NCBI RefSeq assembly: GCF_000374425.1
Contig: NZ_KB894360.1
Span: forward strand, 82,658 to 146,657
Direction of reading: 5' to 3'
Source: Acinetobacter tjernbergiae DSM 14971 = CIP 107465
GTDB taxonomy: Bacteria > Pseudomonadota > Gammaproteobacteria > Pseudomonadales > Moraxellaceae
Length of the DNA stretch: 64,000 bases
Part shown: one piece after another, positions 33,511-42,316 of the stretch
Numbering within the stretch: position 1 is the first letter of the stretch
Layout: each line of letters begins with the position of its first letter
Program-made: the position numbers and the translations under genes
The notes under the pieces: generated by a model
What the model saw: only the letters and a program-made list of their open reading frames with translations
The model's database searches: none
What the model was told of the DNA's origin: nothing

Positions 33511-33532
33511 TTATTGATACACATATCAATAA
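33511..33532. promoter_or_regulatory. Palindromic operator candidate, tkt/metK region
   Basis: Perfect arms TTATTGATA and TATCAATAA with a 4-nt centre; a further half-site TATCAAT lies at 33503-33509. Three alternating half-sites suggest a dimeric regulator. The protein is not identified. Confidence 0.5.
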
Positions 33533-33582
33533 AAACACAATGAAAATGAAATAAATTCATGCATTTTAGTCAGCTTATGCTA

Positions 33583-33642
33583 GTCCTATCAGTCAAGTCG
33601 ATGTAACATACTCTGTCTTTTTGAAAATAACCATGATAGGAC
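33583..33642 (+). promoter_or_regulatory. metK leader hairpin masking the ribosome-binding site
   Basis: GTCCTATCA (33583-33591) is perfectly complementary to TGATAGGAC (33634-33642). The second arm contains the AGGA ribosome-binding site four bases before the metK ATG at 33647. Pairing would block translation. The 42-nt loop could hold an anti-structure. It does not match the SAM riboswitch classes I know. Confidence 0.55.
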
Positions 33643-33646
33643 GTTC

Positions 33647-34813
33647 ATGCGCGAGTATGCTGTTTTTACTTCAGAATCTGTAAGCGAAGGTCACCCAGAC
33701 AAAATGGCTGACCAAATTAGTGATGCTATTTTAGATGCGATCCTAAAAGAGGATCCATATGCGCGTGTCGCTTGTGAAACCTTAGTAAAAACAGGTGCGG
33801 TTGTTCTTGCTGGTGAAATCACAACAACAGCAAATGTTGACTTTGAAGCGATTGTACGTCAAACCGTCAATGGTATTGGCTATCATCACTCAGACTTAGG
33901 TTTCGATGGTTCAACTTGTGCCGTGATCAATATGATCGGGAAGCAATCTCCAGAGATTGCCCAAGGTGTTGATCGCCAAAAACCAGAAGATCAAGGTGCT
34001 GGTGACCAAGGTTTAATGTTTGGTTACGCTAGCCGTGAAACCGATGTACTTATGCCTGCGCCAATCTCTTATGCGCATCGTTTAATGGAGCGTCAAGCTG
34101 AATTACGTCGTTCAGGGGCTTTGCCTTGGTTACGCCCAGATGCAAAAAGCCAAGTAACTTTTGCCTATGAAAATGGTATGCCTGTACGCTTAGATGCAGT
34201 TGTGCTTTCAACACAGCATGATCCTGAAATTAGCCAAGCTAATTTAAGAGAAGCAATCATTGAAGAAATTGTTAAACCAATCATTCCTGCCGATATGTTC
34301 CATGCAGGTACGAAATTCCATATCAATCCAACAGGTATGTTTGTAATTGGTGGTCCAGTTGGCGACTGTGGTTTAACAGGTCGTAAGATTATTGTAGATA
34401 CTTACGGCGGTATGGCTCGTCACGGTGGTGGCGCTTTCTCTGGTAAAGATCCATCGAAAGTTGACCGCTCTGCTGCTTATGCTGGTCGTTATGTGGCCAA
34501 AAATATTGTTGCTGCTGGTTTGGCAGACAAATGTGAAATCCAAGTGAGTTATGCGATTGGTGTTGCTGAACCAACTTCGATTTCAATTAATACGTTCAAT
34601 ACGGGTAAAGTATCAGACGAGTTGATCATTCAACTTGTTCGTGAACACTTTGACTTACGCCCATACGGCATCACGCGTATGCTGAACTTAATCCAACCAA
34701 TGTATAAACAAACGGCTGCTTATGGTCACTTTGGTCGTGAAGGTTCAGATTCTGCATTTACTTGGGAAAAAACAGATAAAGTCGATGTTCTTAAAGATGC
34801 GGCTGGACTGTAA
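33647..34813 (+). CDS. metK: S-adenosylmethionine synthetase
   Basis: 388 residues. Makes SAM from methionine and [23 protein letters not shown] (ATP/Mg2+ site), the [12 protein letters not shown] signature, and the phosphate loop [20 protein letters not shown]. Intact and of usual length. Single gene with a strong terminator; the leader could allow translational feedback. Confidence 0.98.
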   Translation: MREYAVFTSESVSEGHPDKMADQISDAILDAILKEDPYARVACETLVKTGAVVLAGEITTTANVDFEAIVRQTVNGIGYHHSDLGFDGSTCAVINMIGKQSPEIAQGVDRQKPEDQGAGDQGLMFGYASRETDVLMPAPISYAHRLMERQAELRRSGALPWLRPDAKSQVTFAYENGMPVRLDAVVLSTQHDPEISQANLREAIIEEIVKPIIPADMFHAGTKFHINPTGMFVIGGPVGDCGLTGRKIIVDTYGGMARHGGGAFSGKDPSKVDRSAAYAGRYVAKNIVAAGLADKCEIQVSYAIGVAEPTSISINTFNTGKVSDELIIQLVREHFDLRPYGITRMLNLIQPMYKQTAAYGHFGREGSDSAFTWEKTDKVDVLKDAAGL

Positions 34814-34826
34814 TTTACTAATTCAT

Positions 34827-34855
34827 AAAAAAGTTCGCAATTTGCGAACTTTTTT
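34827..34855. terminator. metK terminator (bidirectional)
   Basis: Arms AAAAAAGTTCGCAA and TTGCGAACTTTTTT. Also serves the converging zinc-ribbon gene. Confidence 0.93.
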
Positions 34856-34863
34856 ATTTGTTG

Positions 34864-35118
34864 TTATTTATTTGGCTCGGTACTATCGTGCTTAAATATT
34901 TCAAATATTGAGCTACTTTGGGCAGGCGGTTCATCTTCATAGTGCTGTGAATATAAATGTACGAATTTGATCACTACGACAATAACAAAACACGCCGCCA
35001 CACAGAACATCCATAACCCATAAGGGCTTCTGATATGTTGAGAACCACAATAAGGGCATTCCTTATCTGTTGATGCGACCACCTTGTCACAACATGCGCA
35101 ATGATATTGATATAACAT
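34864..35118 (-). CDS. Zinc-ribbon membrane protein
   Basis: 84 residues from the ATG at 35116-35118, preceded by GGAAGGAGG; an ATG at 35133 sits inside the ribosome-binding site and is unlikely. N-terminal zinc ribbon (CACCDK...CPYCGS), then one transmembrane helix (WMFCVAACFVIVVVIKFVHL) and a short acidic tail. Function unknown; probably anchored in the inner membrane with the zinc ribbon in the cytoplasm. Confidence 0.7.
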   Translation of the reverse strand: MLYQYHCACCDKVVASTDKECPYCGSQHIRSPYGLWMFCVAACFVIVVVIKFVHLYSQHYEDEPPAQSSSIFEIFKHDSTEPNK

Positions 35119-35363
35119 CATTCCTCCTTCCATTTACTCTTTTTTATTTTCTTTTTACAACAATTTCTACCGTCACAGATTTATCCTATGAGAAAAAAAA
35201 TGAGAATTCAATCTAGTTTTAAGGGTAATTCATTTAAATTAACAATTCTCTTGGATACATTGTAAACAGAGTATGTTCAAGAGATACAGCTCGCTCGTAG
35301 TATTATTTTGATCTTTCACATAATTTGTTAAAATATAACTTTTAAATCATAGATGACATCATC

Positions 35364-35546
35364 ATGACTCAGTTGATCAATAAAGGTGGCTTTCGTGAAC
35401 GTGCCAATCGAAGTCGTAAATACAAACAATCAGAAAATGAGATAACCAGCCTCCCTCCTAGCCAATATCACCCCCAACACAAAGATGAGCCACCACTGAC
35501 CAAAACAGAACCAAAACAGGATTATCCACCTAAAAATGAAGCATAA
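35364..35546 (+). CDS. Small disordered hypothetical protein
   Basis: 60 residues. Basic start MTQLINKGGFRERANRSRKY, then a low-complexity Pro/Gln/Lys/Glu tail (PPLTKTEPKQDYPPKN). Weak ribosome-binding site. It sits in its own interval with upstream AT-rich promoter-like sequence. Likely disordered; function unknown. Confidence 0.5.
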   Translation: MTQLINKGGFRERANRSRKYKQSENEITSLPPSQYHPQHKDEPPLTKTEPKQDYPPKNEA

Positions 35547-35572
35547 AAAAGCACACCAATACGATGTGCTTT
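35544..35572 (-). terminator. fxsA terminator
   Basis: Arms AAAGCACA (35548-35555) and TGTGCTTT (35565-35572), T6 on the minus strand. Overlaps the end of the small disordered gene. Confidence 0.85.
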
Positions 35573-35590
35573 AACAAGATTTATGAATAA

Positions 35591-36151
35591 TTAATTCACA
35601 TCTTTAAATTCAATTTTCTTCTGATCTGGTTTTACTTCACGCGCTTCGCCATCAATAATGGTTGAGTCACGATATTGACCACCACCTTGTTGATTTTGCA
35701 TATCTTGCATTTGACGCATAAGATCAGCAAATGGATTCTGACCTGTAGCATCTCCCCCCATACCACCCATCATTTGATTCATCATCGCGTGTTGACGTTT
35801 TGCCATCGCTTTCATCAACATATTTCTAAACGCTGTTTGAACAGCAGGAATCAGAACTAAAATAGCCAATACATCTGAGATTAATCCCGGAAGCATCAAT
35901 AAGAAACCCGACATCGCAATCGCTAATTTTTTGGTAACAGCAGGATCACCACCTAACTGCCCTGTCATTTGCATCTGTTGTAATTGCGGCATAATACCAG
36001 ATGTACTTGAACGAACGAGGTTGAGACCTATAAAAAACGTGATAACAAACCAAAAGAATACGTACCACATGCTCCCTACAAAGTCACCTACGCCGATCCA
36101 TACCAGAATCTCAGCAATTGCACCAAACACTACGATAAGAAGTAGATTCAT
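35591..36151 (-). CDS. fxsA: FxsA-family membrane protein
   Basis: 186 residues. Three to four N-terminal transmembrane segments (LLIVVFGAIAEILVWIGVGD; VFFWFVITFFIGLNLVRSST; a third near MSGFLLMLPGLISDVLAILV) typical of FxsA, then a Met/Gln-rich cytoplasmic tail (MMNQMMGGMGGDATGQNPFA). FxsA in E. coli counters F-plasmid exclusion of T7; its physiological role is unclear. Confidence 0.88.
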   Translation of the reverse strand: MNLLLIVVFGAIAEILVWIGVGDFVGSMWYVFFWFVITFFIGLNLVRSSTSGIMPQLQQMQMTGQLGGDPAVTKKLAIAMSGFLLMLPGLISDVLAILVLIPAVQTAFRNMLMKAMAKRQHAMMNQMMGGMGGDATGQNPFADLMRQMQDMQNQQGGGQYRDSTIIDGEAREVKPDQKKIEFKDVN

Positions 36152-36312
36152 GTCAAAATTTCGTCTATCTCAAAAATTAGAAAAATAAATACAACTGTAA
36201 TATCTTAGTTGATGGGTACTAATGAAGATTTATCAAGGTCTTTGTTTCAATAAGATAAGAAAAGCTTGCAAATAAAAGCCCCCTAATCGAAAGCAAAGAC
36301 CTGACTTATACG

Positions 36313-36747
36313 TTAACCACAGTTTGCACTAATGATCTTTTTAGACTCTGGATCAATCGTCACCGTGATCCGATTTTCACGATAATCCATTGTTACAGGT
36401 TGATTTGGACCAACATGACGTACAATCTCAGATTTAGTTTTTTGCTTGATTTGATCTTCACTCAACCCCGACTGACCAACTAATTTCTGCGCTTCATCAG
36501 CAACACACTTGGTTTGATTCGCACGGAAAAATGCCCATTCTTCAATAACCTGACCACTTGCTAGCTTGCAATAGCCAACTTGACCATTTGCTTCATTACG
36601 GATCTCAAGTTGCCCACCCTGTTCAACACAATATTGGCTAGCAGGATTTGCCATACCAATTTTGGGTGGTGTCATATCCTTATTTGGGGTTGCTGAACAC
36701 GCTACAACTGAAGTGAGAACAACACTTAGAAGTAAAATATTTTTCAT
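36313..36747 (-). CDS. DUF333-type lipoprotein
   Basis: 144 residues. Lipobox VVAC (Cys17). DUF333 signature NPASQYCVEQGGQLEIRNEA, then YCKLASGQVIEEWAFFR. The C-terminal part (VTMDYRENRITVTIDPESKK) resembles the inhibitor-I78/HslJ-neighbour type of small beta domain. Predicted outer-membrane or periplasmic lipoprotein; function unknown. Single gene. Confidence 0.8.
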   Translation of the reverse strand: MKNILLLSVVLTSVVACSATPNKDMTPPKIGMANPASQYCVEQGGQLEIRNEANGQVGYCKLASGQVIEEWAFFRANQTKCVADEAQKLVGQSGLSEDQIKQKTKSEIVRHVGPNQPVTMDYRENRITVTIDPESKKIISANCG

Positions 36748-36867
36748 AAATTTGAAGTCTAATAAAGTACAAATAAAGATAACAAATAAAGCTGAATATT
36801 ATGTCTATTATTTGAAACAAGGATATATGATAAACACGAGCTATCTACAAGCCAAACTTAACTCGAA

Positions 36868-37164
36868 CTATCTATTCTTTGTCATCTGATAGGCTTCTTG
36901 AGCGATTGCTAATCCAGCTTTTTTAGCAGCATCGGATTCTTGTACAGTATTTGCTTCAACCTGCGTATTTTTCTTTGAAGCGCTTGAATTACGACCATCT
37001 TTCGGATTATACGCTTGAGGAATATCTAGCTTATTCCCCACACCCTTACAAGGTTTTGCTTGATATAGCACAGCACCGTTTATCGTGCATTTATAGATAT
37101 CTCCAGCAAAAGCCGTATTTGTCATAGCAATTAAAAAAATTAAGACTACGTTTTGTTTCATTTT
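36868..37164 (-). CDS. DUF4124-type exported protein
   Basis: 98 residues from the ATG at 37162-37164; a TTG 18 bases upstream is in frame. Signal peptide (MKQNVVLIFLIAMTNTAFAG), then DIYKCTINGAVLYQAKPCKG, the DUF4124 core with its paired cysteines. Low-complexity Ser/Lys/Gln tail. Follows the 53-residue gene by about 21 bp, likely co-transcribed. Function unknown. Confidence 0.78.
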   Translation of the reverse strand, partial: KMKQNVVLIFLIAMTNTAFAGDIYKCTINGAVLYQAKPCKGVGNKLDIPQAYNPKDGRNSSASKKNTQVEANTVQESDAAKKAGLAIAQEAYQMTKNR

Positions 37165-37185
37165 GAGTTCGCTTAACTTCAAAAA

Positions 37186-37347
37186 TTACTGAACAATGAT
37201 GTATTCAACCCGAATCGCTTCATCAACCAAATAGTGATCTTTTATGAGATAGAAATCAGGCTTATGTTCAAGCCATTCATCCATTGCTAAAATCGCTTTC
37301 GTATATCCAGTAATTGCAGGAAAATCTTTTATTTCGATAGCATCCAT
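37186..37347 (-). CDS. Hypothetical 53-residue protein
   Basis: Start chosen at the ATG at 37345-37347 because AAGGG lies eight bases upstream; the frame is open further. MDAIEIKDFPAITGYTKAIL, then EWLEHKPDFYLIKDHYLVDE: compact, soluble, no family recognised. Upstream partner of the DUF4124 gene. Confidence 0.5.
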   Translation of the reverse strand: MDAIEIKDFPAITGYTKAILAMDEWLEHKPDFYLIKDHYLVDEAIRVEYIIVQ

Positions 37348-37447
37348 AGGCTTACCCTTTTTTATTAAGCCTAGCATACGGTAGGGATTTACATACAGTC
37401 TAAATTTCAACCTTATGAGTCATTTTAAAATTTAAACATTTAAAATT

Positions 37448-37471
37448 AAAAAAGCATCCGAAGATGCTTTT
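37448..37471. terminator. Hairpin terminator
   Basis: Arms AAAAGCATC and GATGCTTTT around CGAA. Lies after the small membrane protein gene on the minus strand. Confidence 0.8.
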
Positions 37472-37475
37472 CTCA

Positions 37476-37592
37476 CTATAAGCTAGTTGCGATCAGAACG
37501 ATAAAACTGAACAACAACGTACCTAAAGATCTTTTACAATGTACATGAACTTCTTGCTCAAACCCTTGAGTAAACTGCTCTAAGTTTTCCAT
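37476..37592 (-). CDS. Small membrane protein, 38 residues
   Basis: ATG at 37590-37592 with AAGGG just upstream (an in-frame ATG at 37605-37607 would add five residues). MENLEQFTQGFEQEVHVHCK, then a hydrophobic helix LGTLLFSFIVLIATSL to the stop. Followed within 5 bp by a terminator. A plausible single-pass micro-protein; no homologue is recalled. Confidence 0.45.
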   Translation of the reverse strand: MENLEQFTQGFEQEVHVHCKRSLGTLLFSFIVLIATSL

Positions 37593-37774
37593 AACCCTTA
37601 CGCTCATTTAATGTACGGTATTTATTAATTTGCCTAAATAGTCCACAAAACAAAATTAGCAAAAAGTATAAGAACATACTAGTGCAATATTTTAACCAAA
37701 AAGTCAAATTATGACAAAAATGGGAACATCCCTAAAATTAATCATCAAAAATTCAAAAACTAGGCTGTTGAAAT

Positions 37775-37806
37775 AAAAAAAGCCCACCATAGTGAGCTTT
37801 TTTTTA
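37775..37806 (-). terminator. Terminator of first cold-shock gene
   Basis: AAAAAAAGCcCAC...GTGaGCTTTTTTT-like stem with T run on the minus strand. Nearly the same stem follows the other two csp genes. Confidence 0.88.
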
Positions 37807-37813
37807 AGAATAA

Positions 37814-38032
37814 TCAGTTCTGTGTAATTACCGTAATACCTGTTGCTTGTGGCCCTTTTTTACCATCAGCAATTGTAAAAGAAACGCGCTGACCTTCGTG
37901 AAGAACCTTGAAACCATTACTTTGAATTTCACTAAAATGAGCAAATACATCTTGCCCAGAATCTGCATGGATAAAACCAAAACCTTTAGTTTCATTAAAC
38001 CATTTAACTGTACCAGTCACAGTGTTAGACAT
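37814..38032 (-). CDS. Cold-shock protein (CspA family), copy 1
   Basis: 72 residues. Single OB-fold RNA chaperone: [20 protein letters not shown] contains RNP1 (KGFGFI), and DVFAHFSEI contains RNP2 (VFAHF). The most diverged of the three copies ([20 protein letters not shown] at the end). Long untranslated leader, as in cold-inducible csp genes. Confidence 0.95.
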   Translation of the reverse strand: MSNTVTGTVKWFNETKGFGFIHADSGQDVFAHFSEIQSNGFKVLHEGQRVSFTIADGKKGPQATGITVITQN

Positions 38033-38422
38033 ATACTTAAACCTATTAAAAAAATTTGGAATGCTTTAGCAGCAAGTAACTTGGAATCATAAACTCTGAG
38101 ACTAAATCTGATAAAACGAGAGGTTTGTCTAAACTACGAAATTAAAGATTTGCTGAATCAACAGTGTTATTCTTCTAGTTGTTTTTAAGTATATACTACT
38201 TTACTTTTTCCACGCAATAATTATGTAGCAACATATAAAAATTCAGTTTTAATTTAATTTTGAAAAGATCATCTAAAGATAAAAATGCAATTAACTCTTA
38301 TTTTATATAAATTTATGAATAGCCCCCTAAACCGAGATATTTATCAGAAATACAAATATCCATATCAATTTTTCAATTATTAAAATCAGTCCAATTAAAG
38401 AAATAATTTATTTTTCAACAAT

Positions 38423-38450
38423 AAAAAAAGCCCACTTATGTGAGCTTTTC
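38423..38450 (-). terminator. Terminator of second cold-shock gene
   Basis: AAAAGCcCAC / GTGaGCTTTT stem; T-rich on the minus strand. Confidence 0.85.
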
Positions 38451-38467
38451 TTACCGAATTACTTCTG

Positions 38468-38677
38468 TTAGATAACGGTAATATTTGTAGCTTGAGGTCC
38501 TTTTTTACCTTGACCAAGCACAAATTTAACGCGTTGACCTTCATGTAAAACTTTAAAACCACTGCTTTGAATTTCGCTAAAATGAGCAAAAACATCTTGA
38601 CCAGAGTCAGCTTGAATAAAACCAAAACCTTTAGTTTCGTTGAACCACTTTACAGTTCCGTTAACAGTTTCAGACAT
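38468..38677 (-). CDS. Cold-shock protein (CspA family), copy 2
   Basis: 69 residues from the ATG at 38675-38677 (AAAGGTTTAGGTTTT before it); the open frame continues upstream without likeness. RNP1 KGFGFI and RNP2 VFAHF intact. Differs from copy 3 at a few positions only (MSETVNG against MSETVTG). A leader and a 3' fragment of a neighbouring gene are shared with copy 3, showing segmental duplication. Confidence 0.95.
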   Translation of the reverse strand: MSETVNGTVKWFNETKGFGFIQADSGQDVFAHFSEIQSSGFKVLHEGQRVKFVLGQGKKGPQATNITVI

Positions 38678-38782
38678 AAAACCTAAACCTTTAAAATCTT
38701 TTGTTAGAAAAAGAGTCAAATAAAAACATAAATATTTTCAAATGAACTCTGTCTATTTTGCTTAAATAGATACCATAAGCAT

Positions 38783-38825
38783 AACAAATTTTAAGTCATG
38801 CGATATAGCTGATTGATGAAAGTAT
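38783..38825 (-). pseudogene. 3' scrap of the 81-residue gene's duplicate
   Basis: TTAAGTC-x-GCGATATAGCTGATTGA and the next bases match the last codons of the gene at 39459-39704 (about 80 percent over 40 bp). It marks the edge of the duplicated block that gave csp copies 2 and 3. Confidence 0.65.
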
Positions 38826-39084
38826 GCAAACTTTTTTCATTTTGACGTAATTTAATTTATCAATAAGCTAAAAAAAACTTCTATCTATTTAAAGTTATTC
38901 ATTATATTGTATTTTCAGAAAGATCATTGAGTCACGTAGATTAGTCGTTTCAATATATGACAAACCCATTAAATTAGCGTATTCACCACTCACTTCCATC
39001 CCAAAACTTTAGCTTTAAAGAATGACTTCCGCTGTGTGAACTAAAATCAAATTTGATAAATTGAGCTACAATTCTATATTAAAT

Positions 39085-39114
39085 AAAAAAGCCCACAAAC
39101 TGTGAGCTTCTTTT
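39085..39114 (-). terminator. Terminator of third cold-shock gene
   Basis: AAAGCcCACA / TGTGaGCTT stem, T-rich beyond on the minus strand. Confidence 0.8.
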
Positions 39115-39131
39115 CTATTTCATTATCTTAA

Positions 39132-39341
39132 TTAGATAACAGTAATAGTCGTTGCTTGTGGTCCTTTTTTACCTTGACCAAGAACAAACTTAACGCGTTG
39201 GCCTTCGTTTAAAACTTTGAAACCATTGCTTTGGATTTCGCTAAAGTGAGCAAAAACATCTTGACCAGAGTCAGCTTGAATAAAACCAAAACCTTTAGTT
39301 TCGTTAAACCACTTTACAGTGCCAGTAACTGTTTCAGACAT
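39132..39341 (-). CDS. Cold-shock protein (CspA family), copy 3
   Basis: 69 residues from the ATG at 39339-39341; the extra upstream frame is leader. [43 protein letters not shown] motifs intact. Its leader (AAAGATTTTAAAGGTTTAGA) is almost the same as that of copy 2. Confidence 0.95.
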   Translation of the reverse strand: MSETVTGTVKWFNETKGFGFIQADSGQDVFAHFSEIQSNGFKVLNEGQRVKFVLGQGKKGPQATTITVI

Positions 39342-39458
39342 AAAATCTAAACCTTTAAAATCTTTGTTAATAAAAGAGCTAAATTTAACTATCAAATAGT
39401 CTTATCTCTAACTCCGTCTACCTTTGTTAAGATAGATACCTTCAAGTATAAGCAAATA

Positions 39459-39704
39459 TTAAGTCAAACGATACAACTGATTGACTGAAGTATAAAAGCT
39501 ATTGCCATCCAAATTAAAGTCAACTTCTTGACCAGATTGCAAAAGCACCTTTTTACCTACTTCTACCCACTTAAACCCAGTCATCGTATTCTGCTGGCGT
39601 TTAATCGGGATAATTTGCACACTAATTTCATTGCCATTACTGGCTTTAGCTATATGCCATTCATTAATAATTTTCAACACAAAATCACTCATTACTGAGC
39701 TCAA
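39459..39704 (-). CDS. Hypothetical 81-residue protein
   Basis: MSSVMSDFVLKIINEWHIAK; a second ATG four codons on is possible. Beta-rich (EISVQIIPIKRQQNTMTGFK, GKKVLLQSGQEVDFNLDGNS). No family recognised. Lies upstream of csp copy 3 on the same strand (about 120 bp). A scrap of its 3' end precedes csp copy 2. Confidence 0.6.
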   Translation of the reverse strand: MSSVMSDFVLKIINEWHIAKASNGNEISVQIIPIKRQQNTMTGFKWVEVGKKVLLQSGQEVDFNLDGNSFYTSVNQLYRLT

Positions 39705-39871
39705 GTGATCGATTTGAATTTACTACAAGACTAGACAGATGAGGGGTTTTATTACAACATTTCTAGAATCTAATAATTTTTAGCTTTATTTAGGGTTATC
39801 TAAGCTAATTTAATTACTGTTTTGTTCTTTCCAAAACAGTAATTTTAAACACATCACAGAGCAAAATTATT

Positions 39872-39948
<77 letters not shown>

Positions 39949-39961
39949 TCAACGAGTTAGC

Positions 39962-39990
39962 TTTATACGCTAGCAAACTTAATAATGCAA
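39962..39990 (-). promoter_or_regulatory. tRNA-fMet promoter
   Basis: On the minus strand TTGCAT, 17-bp spacer, TATAAA, about 13 bp before the mature tRNA 5' end. Confidence 0.7.
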
Positions 39991-40244
39991 ATTATTTTGA
40001 TAAAAAGTACAAATTTCTCAACCAAGTGCTCACATTAAGTACAAATTCAACATAAACTTGCATTTCTAATCAAATCTAATGCTTCCCATCAACAACTATA
40101 AAAATGCAAAGTATCTAAAGCGAATTTTTTGAGTTGTTCAATAAAAAACCTATATTTTTATAATTTAGAATACTACAAAATTATTATGCAGCAAAAACTC
40201 GATTATGTAACAATATCAAGACTCTTTTTTTCTTACAGTATTAC

Positions 40245-40790
40245 ATGTCGCTGATTATTGGTATTGACCCTGGCTCACGCTTAACAGGTTACGGAATTAT
40301 CGAAAAAGATGGTAATAAGTTACGTTTTATTGATGCAGGTACGATTCGTACCGAAACTCAAGAAATGCCTGAGCGTTTAAAACGTATTTTTGCAGGTGTA
40401 GAACGTATTGTTAAATTTCATGGTCCGACACAGGCTGCTGTAGAACAAGTATTTATGGCCCAAAATCCTGATTCTGCACTCAAACTAGGTCAGGCCCGTG
40501 GTGCTGCAATTGCGGCATTGGTCAATCTGGATTTACAGGTAGCAGAATATACAGCACGACAAATCAAACAGTCTGTTGTGGGCTACGGTGCTGCTGAAAA
40601 AGAACAAGTACAAATGATGGTGATGCGCTTATTAAATCTGAACATTCAACCACAAGCCGATGCTGCCGATGCGTTAGCTGCTGCGATTTGTCATGCCCAT
40701 GCGTCAGGCAGTATGAGCAAAATGGCAGTACTCAATGCATTAGGTGGTATGGCTCGTGGGCGTAGTCGCTCAAGTAGCAGACGCCGTTAA
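40245..40790 (+). CDS. ruvC: Holliday junction resolvase RuvC
   Basis: 181 residues. Cuts Holliday junctions with RuvAB. Catalytic acid Asp8 in [34 protein letters not shown] supplies the Glu; [16 protein letters not shown] supplies the last two acids. Basic tail [10 protein letters not shown]. ruvAB is not in this window. Its stop overlaps the convergent nnr stop by 4 bp. Confidence 0.97.
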   Translation: MSLIIGIDPGSRLTGYGIIEKDGNKLRFIDAGTIRTETQEMPERLKRIFAGVERIVKFHGPTQAAVEQVFMAQNPDSALKLGQARGAAIAALVNLDLQVAEYTARQIKQSVVGYGAAEKEQVQMMVMRLLNLNIQPQADAADALAAAICHAHASGSMSKMAVLNALGGMARGRSRSSSRRR

Positions 40791-42295
40791 TCGTCTTGAT
40801 TCACCACTCGATAAATCATTTTTCCCATGTCATGCGCTTGCAAACCTCTCTCTCCATTTTCAGCCAAGAGATCACCTGCACGCGCATGTAAACTCACAAT
40901 TTCATGTAATGCGACTTGCTGATGAAACTGAGCTCTTAAACTGGCAATCATGCCTGCTAAGACATCCCCCATTCCACCTGTACCCATACCTGCATTGCCT
41001 TGGGTACAGATAAATAATTCATCTTCTAAGACCAAGCTACCTGCACCTTTAAGCACCCATTGCCCTGCATATTTTTGTTGTAATTGCTGAATCGCAGCAA
41101 TGCGATCTTGCTCAATATCAGCGGTAGTACAAGCCAACAACGTAGCAGCTTCACCAGAGTGTGGGGTTGCGTAAATATGGGCATTTAAGTGTTGCGGATG
41201 TTTTGCCAAAAACCACAATCCATCTGCATCCAATACCACTTCTAAATGCGAGCTTTTATTCAATAAAGCAAACCATTGTTGATAAATATATTCTGCCCAT
41301 TTATCTCGTCCCAAACCCATCCCAAAACAGACAGCATCGACATGATTTAATAACTTTTGAATGGTTTCTTGGTCTAAAGCATTAATATCTCGCACCATAA
41401 TATTCGGTGAACGAGATAAAATCGCTTGGTGATGCTTGGCATGGCAAACCACACTCACTTTTCCCGCGCCAGCATGAAAAGCAGCTTCAGCAGACATAAT
41501 CACCGCTCCGCCCATATCTGCATGCCCACCAACTACAAGCACATGCCCATAACTCCCTTTGTGTCCAAAAGCTTGGCGTTTCGGCAAGATAATTTTTTCA
41601 GACGATAGATATGCAAGTGGTTTTAATTCTGTATCAATTGGGATCAAGCTGACTAAATGTAGTTTTCCCACATATTCTTTGCCTTGACCTGTAAACAAAC
41701 CTACTTTATAACCCAAAATTGTAAAGGTCTGATTGGCTTGTACTCCACATGGCAACACTTGACCTGTATTCGCATGTAGTCCGCTCGGAATATCGATAGC
41801 AATCTTTAAACCAATCTGTGAGTTAAATAACTGGATGATCGACTGCCATTTCTGATCCAGCATTCGATTGAGACCAATGCCAAACAGGGCGTCAATATGA
41901 CAATCAAAAGTTGGTATTTCTTGGTGAGCCACTTTTTCCGACAATAAATAATCAATACTTTGAATATCAACTCGATTTAACAGTGCATATTGTACAGCTT
42001 GTTTTAAATCTAAAGATTGACCGAGTTCAGCTGCATAAACCGTGATGTGAAATCCATGTTGCTTTAGAAAAGCAGCGATATAGTAACCGTCACCTGCGTT
42101 ATTACCTTGTCCACACCAAATTGCGATCTTTTGAATTTTATTTTTATTAAATAGTTCAATTAACTGTTGTGAGATTGTCCAAGCGGCTTGTTGCATCAAT
42201 CCTAAAGATGAGTTTTGCTGAGCAAACCAACGTTGCTCCCATGCGTGAATACTTTGGCTATGATAAACAGGGCTATGGTAAACTGAGCGTTGCAT
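40787..42295 (-). CDS. nnr: Bifunctional NAD(P)H-hydrate epimerase/dehydratase
   Basis: 502 residues. N-terminal YjeF epimerase (about 1-215; [20 protein letters not shown]) and C-terminal ADP-dependent NAD(P)HX dehydratase (about 225-500; [53 protein letters not shown]). Repairs hydrated NAD(P)H. Divergent from queG with overlapping 5' regions: the two start codons are about 20 bp apart. This pair is common in gamma-proteobacteria. Confidence 0.95.
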   Translation of the reverse strand: MQRSVYHSPVYHSQSIHAWEQRWFAQQNSSLGLMQQAAWTISQQLIELFNKNKIQKIAIWCGQGNNAGDGYYIAAFLKQHGFHITVYAAELGQSLDLKQAVQYALLNRVDIQSIDYLLSEKVAHQEIPTFDCHIDALFGIGLNRMLDQKWQSIIQLFNSQIGLKIAIDIPSGLHANTGQVLPCGVQANQTFTILGYKVGLFTGQGKEYVGKLHLVSLIPIDTELKPLAYLSSEKIILPKRQAFGHKGSYGHVLVVGGHADMGGAVIMSAEAAFHAGAGKVSVVCHAKHHQAILSRSPNIMVRDINALDQETIQKLLNHVDAVCFGMGLGRDKWAEYIYQQWFALLNKSSHLEVVLDADGLWFLAKHPQHLNAHIYATPHSGEAATLLACTTADIEQDRIAAIQQLQQKYAGQWVLKGAGSLVLEDELFICTQGNAGMGTGGMGDVLAGMIASLRAQFHQQVALHEIVSLHARAGDLLAENGERGLQAHDMGKMIYRVVNQDD

Positions 42296-42316
42296 ATTTT
42301 CTCCTCTTATTGGTTT

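Noticed and set aside
33583..33646. Known SAM riboswitch class before metK
   Set aside because: The conserved cores of the SAM-I, SAM-II or SAM/SAH types that I know are not visible. Only the masking hairpin is supported.
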